A stretch of DNA of 64,000 nucleotides from Apiospora phragmitis. Lineage: Eukaryota > Ascomycota > Sordariomycetes > Amphisphaeriales > Apiosporaceae. Shown here piece after piece: positions 54,762 through 64,000 of this stretch. The stretch covers positions 310,001-374,000 of the forward strand of contig JAQQWL010000018.1 in NCBI GenBank assembly GCA_038363925.1, read 5' to 3'. Every line of letters begins with the position of its first letter. The first letter of the stretch is position 1. Under the pieces are notes generated by a model that saw only the letters and a list, made by a program, of their open reading frames with translations, did no database searches and was not told the DNA's origin. A program made the position numbers and the translations under genes.

Positions 54762-55019
54762 ATGTCACCTCACAACCAACCTTCCTCAAAGGTTCCGCCG
54801 AAAGACTCGAACGTCCTGCAGCTAATTAGTGCAGGTATCCAAGTGGCCAAGTTCCTCAAGGACGCTTCGGCTATGGAATACCTAGACAAACTATATTGCG
54901 AAACTGAGGAACTGATCCAATATCGGAAGCTTGCGCCTGCGTCAACCGACGGTAGCCTAGTACCTCATGACCGGAGTGGTAACACAGGCGCAGGCCAGTT
55001 GGACTGGGCGTTTAGATAA
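54762..55019 (+). CDS. Small hypothetical helical protein
   Basis: 85-codon ORF from ATG 54762: MSPHNQPSSKVPPKDSNVLQ, LISAGIQVAKFLKDASAMEY, LDKLYCETEELIQYRKLA. The helix resembles the short N-terminal helices of fungal STAND/NLR-type proteins, but nothing NLR-like follows. May be a truncated remnant. Confidence 0.3.
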   Translation: MSPHNQPSSKVPPKDSNVLQLISAGIQVAKFLKDASAMEYLDKLYCETEELIQYRKLAPASTDGSLVPHDRSGNTGAGQLDWAFR

Positions 55020-55267
55020 ACCAGAGGGAGAGACCCGCCGGCAGCAGACCGGACATACATGTTCATTGCTTGCAAGTTTATACCGGATACAGAAAGGTTA
55101 GCCGTTTTAGTCGTCGAAAGAGGAAGAAGGATGGGAAACGTATCAGCCATGGGGGTAATAAAGATACTCGTGACAATTACCATGCATTTAGTTACACCTA
55201 GATTCTACTAGTCATAGAAGTGTACATGAACGGGCGCTACCAACAAACAAGTCCCAAGCCATATCGA

Positions 55268-55980
55268 TTAGTGGACGCAGCAGTAGCGGCCAAGGATGCT
55301 TCGAAAATGATGCCAAACACGCTGATCCTGGTCGTCGGCGAAGGGGTCATCAACCTTTTTAGCACATATTTGCTGCTCTACAAGAGCCGCCGTACGCCCC
55401 CGCCGAAGTATTCTCACGGCATCATAAAATGCCGCCTCGACGTTTATACCGTACTTTGCCGAAGTCTCGACAAATCCGCAGCCCAGCTCGAGCGCCAGAG
55501 CATGGCCCTCTTGAGCCGATACCACTCGCTCCGATTCGACATCGCACTTGTTCCCAATAAGCAGTATGGGCCCGAGGTGATGTGGATCTAGTGATTCCTT
55601 CGTCTGTCGAATATTCGCGTAGAGATCTCGTACGTTCAAGAAAGACGATCTGGAAGTAATGCTATATACCAGAAAGAAGCTTTGGCCGTGTTGTATCCAT
55701 TGGTCACGCAGTATGGAATAGTCTTTCTGGCCGGCAGTATCAGGACTTGGACTGCGCATGCCCGTCCATCGACAACGACTTGTTTCTGGTATGAATCTTC
55801 GATAGTGGGATCATACTGCAGGGCAGTAAAATATTGATTAGTATGGGATGCAGGTGGGATTCGGGAGCAACTTACCGTTGGGACAAAGTGGTGTATGTAG
55901 AACTGGATTGCAAGCGCGGTTTTCCCGACACCTTCTTCTCCCAATAACACCAGCCTATGGAGTGGTAATGCGGAAGACAT
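55268..55980 (-). CDS. Ras-superfamily small GTPase, one frame break
   Basis: ATG 55980; exon 1 55876-55980 (MSSALPLHRLVLLGEEGVGK, G1 P-loop). Intron 55816-55875 (GTAAGT, branch ATACTAATC, CTGCAG, 60 bp). Exon 2 from 55815: switch I YDPTIEDSYQKQ, then a break near 55752. The frame reads LILPARK where DTAGQKDYSILRDQW is found in the next frame; one missing G (CTGGAT to CTGAT) repairs it. G4 is GNKCDVE, G5 is ETSAKYG. The C-terminus CCVH is a CaaX-like prenylation site, so membrane attachment is expected. Rap/Ras-like rather than Rho (no insert). Switch II starts DTAGQ with Gln present. Confidence 0.85.
55816..55875 (-). other. Intron in Ras-like gene
   Basis: GTAAGT donor, ATACTAATC branch, CTGCAG acceptor, 60 bp, phase 0; joins HHFVPT to YDPTIEDSY. 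Confidence 0.9.
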
Positions 55981-56552
55981 CGCGAAACCGTAGCTTAGCT
56001 AACGACGAGAGTCGGCACCGACAAAATAGTTACGAATCACGGTATAGATAGGACTCCATATGCGCATCGGTCCTGACGTGTGCTATTGTTGGTCGTCGTC
56101 CACTTGCAAATTGATACTCATCCGTCCGCCGAGTCTAAAACGTTCTTGGGTATCAACAAGCTCTGCATTTGGACCATGGGCATCATGTGTGTACTCTTTT
56201 TCTGACGTACAGAGTCTAGACTGGTCAAGCTACGGAGGGCAGATGTAGACCTCAGGATGCAGAGCTGCTGATGGCGCCGCCGGTCCAAATGAGCAAAGCC
56301 AGCGGGCAGCAGAGTTAGAGCGAATGGGGATCCCAAGCAGACGCCACTATAGTTATGTTCACTATTGGGCGTGGCGCACTTGCTGGCTCACACGAGGCAC
56401 TCTGGGGCCCTCCAATTCCCACCGAGTAGTATGCAGAAAGGATACTGGGAGGCCAAACTACCATTCTGGTTTGCCCGACCGTAGTATCCAATTGTACCCT
56501 TATCGACGTGGTACGCCGATTCCGAATGAAGCTAGAATCATCCAGTAGCATA
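55981..56552. other. Intergenic, nothing supported
   Basis: Short unsupported ORFs only. A GGAGGGCAGATGTAGACCTC word at about 56235 recurs near 22.84 kb. Confidence 0.35.
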
Positions 56553-57155
56553 CAGTACTGTCTTTTTGCTGCGTAAGCTCGAAGAGTCTCACGGGCTGTT
56601 TTCGGTCCGGAGTTTTGTTGACCCTTACTGCGAAGCAGAATGGGAACCGTTGCGCAAGTAGCACTGAGAGACGGAATGGACGCCGGACGGACGGCTTGTG
56701 ATGCAACCCATGTTCTGGTGCGCAGGACAGAGCCTGATGTTTCCCCCGCTCCGCTTGTACCATTCCGACCTAGAGGCCGGTCGCCTCGGACCTGAATCAT
56801 CCAGCAGCGTATTCTCTATCGCCGCAACCGTCGAGAGCTCAAAGATCCTCGCGCGCTGTTTCCGGTCTTGATTTCATAGTTGCCTGCAGACATGTTGGTC
56901 CTACTGTTGGAGTGCAGCGTCGGAAGAGTTAGCAATGGCGCACTAGCGCACTAGCGCAACCAGCGGGCCAGGCCTAGAACCCACCGTTATTAGCGCAGAG
57001 CTGGTTCGCGACCCCGCGTCATTTTAGGACCAACTGCCCAATCCTCCTGAACTGCGCAAGAACTTCTCCTCAAGACACGCCGAAGAGACGCTGGCCCGAG
57101 ATTCCTCTCGCCAACATGGGTTCGGAATCGGATCAGCAGCTCCCCTGGCGACGCT
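56553..57155 (+). repeat. Left inverted-repeat arm (dispersed module)
   Basis: From ACAGTACTGTCTTTTTGCTG through TCACGGGCTGTTTTCGGTCC, GAATCATCCAGCAGCGTATT, CGCGCGCTGTTTCCGGTCTT and GTTGGAGTGCAGCGTCGGAA. Matches 60346-59850 reversed over about 500 bp, with about 75 bp here that the right arm lacks. The inner end carries ATGGGTTCGGAATCGGATCA, also at 33677 (minus). Confidence 0.85.
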
Positions 57156-57190
57156 CACCCAACTCGAGCTCATCATGCCATCCCCATTGA

Positions 57191-58702
57191 CACCCGCGAG
57201 CCAAAATTGCGGCCGATCATGTGAATCTGGCCATTTCGAAGGAAACCTTGTTTATGGAAGTCGTCGAACAAGTGAATAGGACTACGTCGAGGACGGGTGC
57301 CGGGCGAGATCAATTTGAAGCCGAAGCACGGCTGGCCATGGCGCTCACCCAAGTCTTTGACTACATGGTCACCTACGGGGTTGGGTATGGCTATGTGGCA
57401 GCGGGCGAGTCGCTGCTGCTGCTCCACGTCGACCGGGCCGATCCACAAACGCTGTTCTGCCACCCTTGTGTGCCTAGCAAAGATGTGGGCGACGCATCGT
57501 GCGAAAACTGGGCGGAACAACGGATCTACACGGCCGTGGCGCAGCTCAGCAGCTTTTGTCTGTTGAGTCTCCAATCGGATGCGCTTCAGGGACCTTTTCT
57601 CGACGCCGCTCTGAAGAGAGCGAAGGCGGTCTTGAAGACATGGGCAGAGCCATACGAGGATGCCGCGCAGTTTTCCGCAGAGGAGACGGAGTCGTCGCAG
57701 GCGGCGTCATCGTCCCCTGCACGACGAGCCGATCCAGATTTTGTACCCGACGAAAGTCCCATTGGCCGGAAAGTCGCCTTGCGGCCGAGGCCGTCCTGTA
57801 GGCCGTCGTCGTCGTCTCGCCGGGATGACGAGGGCGAGGACGAGGACGGGCCGGAAGATGACTTGCCGCCGCCGTGGACAAGGTCGGTGGAAAAGCGGAA
57901 GGGCGGCCCATCGCATAGCAGCTCCGAGGAAGATGAAACGCGCCACTCAGCGCCTACCCGGCAATACTGCTCGCAGGCGTGCCTGCTAGGCCTCAAGAGG
58001 GGCTGGGACCTCGACGACGGCTGTCCGAATGTGCTCGCGCATCGTGTCGCGGGAGATGGCCTGCGGCACCCTGTCACGGCCGACGAGTTCACACGCCTGG
58101 TCAGTGAGCAGCTGCGCGACAGTCCATACCGAGGTTGCCTAGGGTTAGGTGGGTGGGGTAAGAGAGGGTGCGACAGGCGTGCTATTCAAAGTGGAACTTG
58201 GACCATACGGCTACACCTTTGTCGGCAAGGGGACACTGTCGGGTGGCCTCGAGCAGCTGCAGCACGAGTGCCGGGTCTACGCGCGGCTGGCGACGCTCGA
58301 GGGCTGGGTGGTGCCTGTGCACCTGGGCCTGGTGCACCTGGATTGGGGGTACGTGCTACCGGGGGGAGGAGGGTGGTGCACATGATGCTCATGTCGTGGG
58401 GCGGCGAGACAGCGGCGGACGCGGGCATGGAGGCGGCGGAGCTGGAGGCGCAGAGGCGTCGCTCGTTGGAGGCGGTGTGGGCGGCAGGGGTGGACCACGG
58501 CGACCTGCGCGATGCCAACCTGCTGTGGAACGTGGAGCGCGGGCGTGTCATGGTGATTGACTTTGACCAAGCCGTCCTCCGGCCAGCGCCCAAACACCGG
58601 CAGGTGTCTGCGGTCAGGAGGAAGAGGAAGCATGGTGCGGATCGGCTCGAGGGTTGTTCTCGGAAGCGTGGCCTGCTCTACAATCATCTGCAGCCGGCGT
58701 AG
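57191..58702 (+). pseudogene. Fungal kinase-like (PK-like) protein, 5'-truncated with two frame changes
   Basis: The frame opens after a TGA at 57188-57190; the first ATG is at about 57254 (MEVVEQVNRTTSRTGAG). The N-terminal half (ALTQVFDYMVTYGVGYGYVA) is followed by an acidic/Ser linker and a Cys-containing start of the second domain (QYCSQACLLGLKRGWDLDDG). Near 58160 the frame slips to TGVLFKVELGPYGYTFVGKG and near 58370, in a G run, it slips back to VVHMMLMSWGGE. The end has GVDHGDLRDANLLWNVERGR and VMVIDFDQAVL, the HGDxxxxN and DFD motifs of kinase/APH folds. The two shifts compensate, so homopolymer errors are possible. The expected longer N-terminus is missing at the inverted-repeat junction. 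Confidence 0.7.
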
Positions 58703-59849
58703 ATGGCGCAGAAGGAAGCTTCGAGGCAAATGCCGAGCTGCGAACAAAGAAATAAACTCAATACATTTTGGTACTTTTATCACGTGCGATGTGAAATATG
58801 GAATACAAGTGGGCGCCAGTGCCTTAGAGGTCGCGTGCTTTCTATCGTCGTCCCCTTCGCCGCCTAGCCCGTTGCGCCAGGGCAACCATCAGTCGATGTT
58901 TTATCAGCCGTCTCTAGGGGTGACCTGCTTCTATCATGGCTTTTTCAACCCGATGACTCGGATGGCACGCTGCATTAACCCGGCTCCTTTAGGCAGATCG
59001 ACAGTCAGGCATGTCACGAAAGTCTGCAGGGACATACCGAAAGTGAATAGAGGCTCAAGTCTTGTCCGCTTAGGGTCACATACACCTTCATTCCAAACTA
59101 GTGCCCACTCCTGCTCCGTTCATTGTCTCCTCGTACTCCATCCTCTTTCCTACGCTTCACTCCTTTTTGATCCCCGATCTCCTTTCGCATTTTCGGCAAG
59201 TGGTCCAGTAGAGCTACTGCGTTACCTTGCAACGACTTATGACTAGAGTTCGTCCACCCTCTCCCGCCCTCGGCCTTCTTCGGTGAACGTCTCGTTAGAG
59301 AAAATGCAGTGCTACTAAATGTGGCGGCCGTACCTGTGTATTTTCAAGAAATGCGTCTAGTTGCTTCTTGTAGTTCCCAAAGCAACATTCGTGTTAATCT
59401 GTTGTACCTTGTGTAGGCTCTCGGAGGGAAATGAGCATCTCCTTTGAGCTTCGGCAGATGCCATCGGAGTGGATTGGGGGGGGATATCACTGGAGAGTAT
59501 CACGAAGACGGCGTGATACAGTCGCGCCAGTGAAAGGTACGCGTACGAAAATACTGACCTGTATATACGTATTTTCGAGTCCTTCTGTCTTGCCAGCTGC
59601 AGTGCTTGAGAGTAATCCGTGTTCTAGCGCGCGGCTTTCGCCTTGCTTCTATTGCGGATCAATGTGGAATTGGATCACGGCGATAGAAACAGCGCACGGG
59701 AGATAGTTGGATTTTCAGGTGGGAACCGAAGGGCTGCACCAGCTGCAACGCTCCTGGCGTCCATGAGGCGTGATTTCAGATGCCAGTTGGGCGAAGGTGG
59801 CCTCGCCTGTGTACATAGCTGCTGTTCTGACACTATAACGCATGTTAGC
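58703..59849. other. Gene-free stretch inside the inverted-repeat segment
   Basis: No convincing ORF on either strand. A CT-rich run at 59095-59170 is the only compositional feature. Confidence 0.4.
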
Positions 59850-60346
59850 GAGAATGATTTCTGGCCCAGATTGCCTTCGGCGCGTCTTGACGAGAGTAAA
59901 TTCTTGCGTAGTCCAGAGAGGCCGTGGAGTTGGCCCGCTAGTCGCGCTAGTGCACCATTGCTACTCTTCCGACGCTGCACTCCAACAGTAGGGCCAACAG
60001 GTCTGCAGGCAACTAGGAAGTCAAGACCGGAAACAGCGCGCGAGGATCTTCGAGCTCTTAATGGATGCAGCGAAAGGAGAATACGCTGCTGGATGATTCA
60101 GGTCCGAAGCGACCGATCTCTATCGGAATGGTACAAGCGGAGCGGGGGAAATACCAGGCTCCGTCCTGCGCACCAGAATATGGGATGCATCACAAGCTCT
60201 CTGTCCGGCGTCCATCCCGTCTCTCAGTGCCACTTGCGCAACGGTTCCCATTCTGCTTCACAGTAAGGGCCAACCAAACTCAGGACCGAAAACAGCCCGT
60301 GAGACTCTTCGAGCTACGCAGCAAAAATACAGTACTGTACAGTCGC
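59850..60346 (-). repeat. Right inverted-repeat arm (dispersed module)
   Basis: Reverse complement of 56553-57110, roughly 85-90% alike by eye, including ATACAGTACTGTACAG at the outer end. It abuts the foldback element at 60346. Confidence 0.85.
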
Positions 60347-60916
60347 TAGCGAAACCTACGTCCTCTATCCACTCTTTGATAGTTCCCGTTTGGACCCGCT
60401 TTTGAGGGGTAGCTGTTGACACTATGTACCCTGCCATGGTCGTAGGTATAGAGCTAATTCCTGCCTTTGCTTCTCCTTCTCTTATACATCCATAAATCGA
60501 TTACAGTACTCTGGAATTACTTTATGCTCGAAAAGAGCCAGAGCTAGAAACGGCAAATTTTTTTTTGACAAACAATCCAGTCAACATCGTTTCTGGCGTT
60601 GATTCATTACAGTAAGGCTGACCGAGTTCTGTCAAAATATCTGTTTGTAGACGCTTACAGGAACGAGCAGAGCCAAATAGCGTATAGACCGTCAGCGGTT
60701 TCTAGCACTAGCACTTGTGTAGCATAAAGTAATTCCAGAGTATTGTAATTGATTTATGGATGTACAAGAGAAGGGGTAAGCAAAGCTGAAAATCGACTCT
60801 GTACATGCGAGCATGGCGGGGTACATAATGTCAACAGCTACCCCTGCAAAAAGGGTCTAAAACGGAAACTATCAAAGAGTGAAGAGAGGACGTAGGTTTC
60901 GCTAGTGAGTGTATGG
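60346..60916. mobile_element. Foldback (inverted-repeat) element
   Basis: Left arm 60346-60535 (CTAGCGAAACCTACGTCCTC ... ACTCTGGAATTACTTTATGC) and right arm 60722-60916 (GCATAAAGTAATTCCAGAGT ... GTAGGTTTCGCTAG) are inverted copies of about 190 bp around about 190 bp of unrelated sequence. A single arm is also at 28955-29140. No ORF, so non-autonomous. Arms share CTAGCGAAACCTAC termini; no clear target duplication found. Confidence 0.8.
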
Positions 60917-61264
60917 AGCACTTGTGTCTGATGTTCACTTCGTTGTTCCTATGTACAGGGGTTGTGCTTTGTGGGAGGTTTTCAGCCCCTAGGATAGCAC
61001 TGCCCACTAAAAATAGGCCATAGTCGTCCGCACAGCGTCACTGGCTCGCCCACGAGTACAGGTAACACTACGTACTTTCAACAAAGGACCCAGTGACTTA
61101 TCCAGCAGCTAATTGCGTCCCACCCACCTTTACCTCTTCGCTTTTCACGCATCGGCCTGAGCCTAGTCGGCATCTCTCGTATCCGTCGATACGTCGTGAT
61201 CCAAATTTTAGGAGTCAACTTCAGCCGACCCCTAAGCCTCACCCAATTCTTACGATAACACATA
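60917..61264. other. Intergenic / promoter region
   Basis: No gene. CT-rich stretch at 61120-61150 and TTACGATAACACATAATGG at the start codon of the next gene. Confidence 0.4.
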
Positions 61265-62354
61265 ATGGCCACAATGCAGGCCCGTGTTGCAGAGCTATCG
61301 AGACGCCAGATAGCGGAGTTCTTTTCCGACAACGCCCCTACAACGCAGGAACAATGCGACCAAGCCGCCGAACAGATTCTAGGCCGGCGTGTCCGCCCCG
61401 CACCTGTGCAAGGCTCAACTAGCTATACAGTCGTTCCCGATAACAACGTTGGAGAATACGTTGTCCAGTATCGCGCTAGTGATTCTTCCCTAGATCTCGA
61501 CTTTCTCCGATGCATTGAACAAACCTACGGGCGCTTCGTACCACGCCACTCGAATTCTGGCAGACTTGACAAGCTCCACATCTATACGATGAGCAATGTA
61601 GGCGGGATCTCCGTATATCTTGCCCTGGACCAGTTACACGGAAATCACTGCTACCTCCTAAGACAAACAGTACAAGACTTTGCCAGGTCCGTCGATACCA
61701 AACCCACGTCCCCCGCCGCCTATGACACCGAGGAAACCGCATAGCTGACTTTGCCGATGTAGCTTCTTCGCCTCGGCGTGGCACAACACGCCGGCATCGA
61801 CACCGACCCCAAGCCGCAAAAGGCTATATTCCGACTACTCATCGCGACTCTCACAGCTCTCCCAGGGGCTTCCCGACCGATTTCGCCCAACGCTAGAGCA
61901 CCTTATCTCCAATCTCCCGGGCCTCTTCGCCGACGACTGGCCGCTAGTGCCCAACCACACTGACCTCCTAGAGAACAACATCCACGTGCACCAGGAGACG
62001 GGTCGCATTACGGGCATCTGCGATTGGAAAGATACGGCCATTAGTCCGTTTGGGACGTCGCTTGGGGGCCTCGAGACCCTACTCGGAATCCGCACGAGGG
62101 AGGAAGGCTGGCGCTATCATGCCAACCAGGGAGAGCTTCGTGACCTGTTCTGGAAGGCATTTTATTCCGCCATGGGACCAGTTTCTCGGGAGGACATGGA
62201 ACGTATTGAAGAAGCAAGATTGGTTGGCATTTTCCTGGATAATGGGTTTGTGTATGTGAATGCTGAGGACCAGGTTCCTGTTAGTGAGGGTAGCTTCAAC
62301 TTGAAGTATCTTGAGGCAGTTACTCTGAGGCTCTGGGCTTCAACCGGGCACTGA
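61265..62354 (+). CDS. Phosphotransferase (APH)-family protein, two exons
   Basis: ATG 61265; exon 1 to 61686; intron 61687-61762 (GTCCGT, branch AGCTGACTT, GATGTAG, 76 bp, phase 2); exon 2 to 62354. 337 residues, intact. N-lobe: VVPDNNVGEYVVQYRASDSS. After the splice comes SFFASAWHNTPASTPTPS. Catalytic loop VPNHTDLLENNIHVH (HxDxxxxN) and metal site ITGICDWKDTAISPFG. The APH/choline-kinase fold in fungi covers many small-molecule kinases of unknown substrate. Without splicing the protein stops at 61744, before the catalytic loop. Confidence 0.85.
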
Positions 62355-62509
62355 TGTCAATTACATAACCTTAGTCTTTCATCTGATCACCTAGTAGCTG
62401 GGCTCACACATCCCGATACGTGCCGCGATATGCTGAAAGTCACATCATACGCGCGGTGACGAAGAAGGAGTTGTGTGTCCGAAACTGGCCCGTCTCATTG
62501 CACCAAGTA

Positions 62510-62645
62510 ATACATGGTGGGCACCAATGCACTCAGCCGCAAGCAGCAGGCACGAGGCTGTGGTGAGGTTGTTAGTGGAGAGCGATACCGGTCTCGAGGC
62601 GAACGATAAGGATCAGGCACAAAGCTGCTATTGCTACTGGTGGTT
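62510..62645 (+). pseudogene. Ankyrin-repeat remnant
   Basis: APMHSAASSRHEAVVRLLVE followed by SDTGLEANDKD fits one ankyrin repeat (xPLHxAAxxGHxxVVxLLLxxGAxxxxxD). The frame then runs into unrelated sequence. Only one repeat is visible. Confidence 0.6.
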
Positions 62646-63353
62646 GCATGTGCCTGTGAGGGATGTTACTCCCAGCAGCAGCTACTCGTAGTAATTACTG
62701 TTGGCTCTCGCCGCTACGAGGAGCCGCTAGGTATTGCTAGCGTGATTACCTCGGATATAAATCAGAACGGGACGGGCGCCACCCCTTCAATAGACCAACT
62801 AATAGAAGGTATCGGCATAGCTTAATTGACGAGACTTTGGAGCAATGGAGTGCTGAGGGCTGGAAGCGGAGAACCTCCCATCTTTTGATCACATTCCCCA
62901 ATTCCCGCGCTGGCGCATCTCATGGCTTGATTGGAGATCGACTTTTAGCTTGATGAGTCGGGGAATAACTTACAGGGCAACACCATGAAATGGCCCCAGA
63001 TAACATGAGGTTTTTGTTCCGGGCTTTCCCGGGGTTCACCCTGCATAGATGCTTGAAGGGGAATCCTGGATGAGCTGGGTGATCTAGGGCGATCTAGACG
63101 AGCTAGGTTGTCCACGGCAGGAAATTTATTAATAGACTGATCGGGAGATAAGCTGCCTATACAAGTTAAGGCAGTTTGAACTGCAATAACGGCTAAAGTA
63201 GATGGAACAACCTAGTAACAAGTGAAGGAACGAACGTGAATGATCCAACATGTACCACATATCTCAACTCTCTGAAGTCACGCCTTCTCTGTCTGTACCT
63301 CTGTGCCGATACCCACTTCACCTCTAAAGCATGGGCGCTACTGACGTATGTAA
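62646..63353. other. Intergenic, nothing seen
   Basis: No plausible gene or repeat recognised; a short direct duplication GATCTAGGGCGATCTAGACG lies at about 63081-63100. Confidence 0.4.
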
Positions 63354-63356
63354 TCA

Positions 63357-63998
63357 GGCCCTGATGAATTCAAGTTCAGTGAGTGCCTGGCGCAACAAAT
63401 CGGGGGTGACAGCTGCGCTACTGGTATAGATGACCTTGTGAGTGTCCTTCTTGGGCCCCACGACAACCTTTTCGTAATGCTCACCGGCCGGTGGATCAGG
63501 GTCGCTTGGGATAGTGCCTCGAGCCACATGGCGGAGGTTCCAACCCGTCGGGGTCAAGGTTGCGATGCCCCGACTGGCCTTGGCCCGGGCGGAGATAGGC
63601 AAGACGATGGTTACGGCCTCTGTCTTCCCCCACTGGATCTCTATCTCAGCAGTGGGTTCGAATCCCTTTTCATCCCGTTTAGCAAAGTCTTTGACCTCGA
63701 GAACCACCTTGTTGGTGATATCGTTCTCGGCAAGATATGTGGCAATGTCGCTGAGGAACTGAGGAGGAATCTTTATTCCGGCAGTAGGCGAAAGGCCCTC
63801 GGCGAACTCGAAGGCAACGAAGCCATTCTGGGTGAGCTTGAAGGCCGTGGCGTGTATGTTGTCGAGGTCGACATTCTCGATCGCAGTGGCCTTGGTCCAC
63901 GTGGACTCCTCAATGCCCAGCTCTCTCTCAAGGCGAACTGTGCCGAGGGGGATCTTGTCATGGCGATGGGCAGAGTGGACGCCGAAGTACTGGCCCAT
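63357..63998 (-). CDS. Hypothetical protein, possibly complete
   Basis: 214-codon frame from ATG 63998, only two bases from the window edge, so the true start may lie outside. Reads MGQYFGVHSAHRHDKIPLGT, then AFKLTQNGFVAFEFAEGLSP, EIEIQWGKTEAVTIVLPISA and VVVGPKKDTHKVIYTSSAAV. Alternating strands and helices suggest a folded beta-rich protein. No known family recognised, no signal peptide. Low-complexity free and without shadow-ORF character. Confidence 0.6.
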
Positions 63999-64000
63999 AG

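Noticed and set aside
1..64000. CRISPR arrays, bacterial operons, ribosome binding sites
   Set aside because: Spliced genes and fungal families throughout; repeats present are minisatellites without spacer structure.

Overview
This window looks like nuclear DNA of a filamentous ascomycete. Introns are short (45-77 bp) with GT..AG ends and CTAAC/CTGAC branch sites. Gene types are fungal: a P2B calcium ATPase, two Gti1/Pac2 (WOPR) regulators, Zn2Cys6 and C2H2 regulators, a Ras-type GTPase, phosphotransferase-like proteins and a hAT transposase. A Sordariomycete, perhaps Hypocreales, is my inference from the look of these families; I ran no search.

Layout. 0-14 kb is the most gene-like part: the 3' part of a WOPR gene with an added helix-turn-helix-like tail, a vacuolar-type Ca2+ ATPase, a broken Zn2Cys6 regulator with a degenerate tandem copy of its own DNA-binding region, and a gene joining an N-terminal SET domain to C-terminal C2H2 fingers. 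14-29 kb is gene-poor, with a defective hAT element and several small spliced genes of unknown function. 29-43.5 kb is an accessory block of inverted, partly broken copies of one gene family (acidic N-terminus, then a domain I read as MADS-like), mixed with a papain-fold-like gene, a phosphotransferase gene, and shared 5' modules placed in front of unrelated genes. 43.5-48.7 kb is mostly non-genic and holds several tandem-repeat arrays. 49-56 kb carries a second microexon gene, a canonical WOPR regulator (Sge1/Ryp1/Wor1 type) and a Ras-like GTPase. 56.5-61 kb is an inverted-repeat-bounded segment with a 5'-truncated kinase-like gene, followed by a foldback element. 61-64 kb has an intact phosphotransferase-fold gene, an ankyrin remnant and a hypothetical gene.

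The least expected signal is a pair of small genes (33.7-34.4 kb and 49.4-50.2 kb) with the same design: a low-complexity N-terminal exon, then a coiled-coil region cut into tiny exons (12, 18, 12, 21 nt in one; 12 and 33 nt in the other). All of these small exons are joined by phase-2 introns of 45-64 bp. Reading frame survives all splices in both genes. Because each internal exon is a multiple of three, any of them could be skipped without a frameshift.

Caution. Several conserved ORFs (Ca2+ ATPase, Ras-like, MADS-like copy A, hAT, Zn2Cys6, kinase-like) carry 1-2 nt frame breaks. At least three are best explained by loss of one G from a GG pair. These may be consensus errors rather than pseudogenes. 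Intron calls were made by eye from splice signals and frame continuity.
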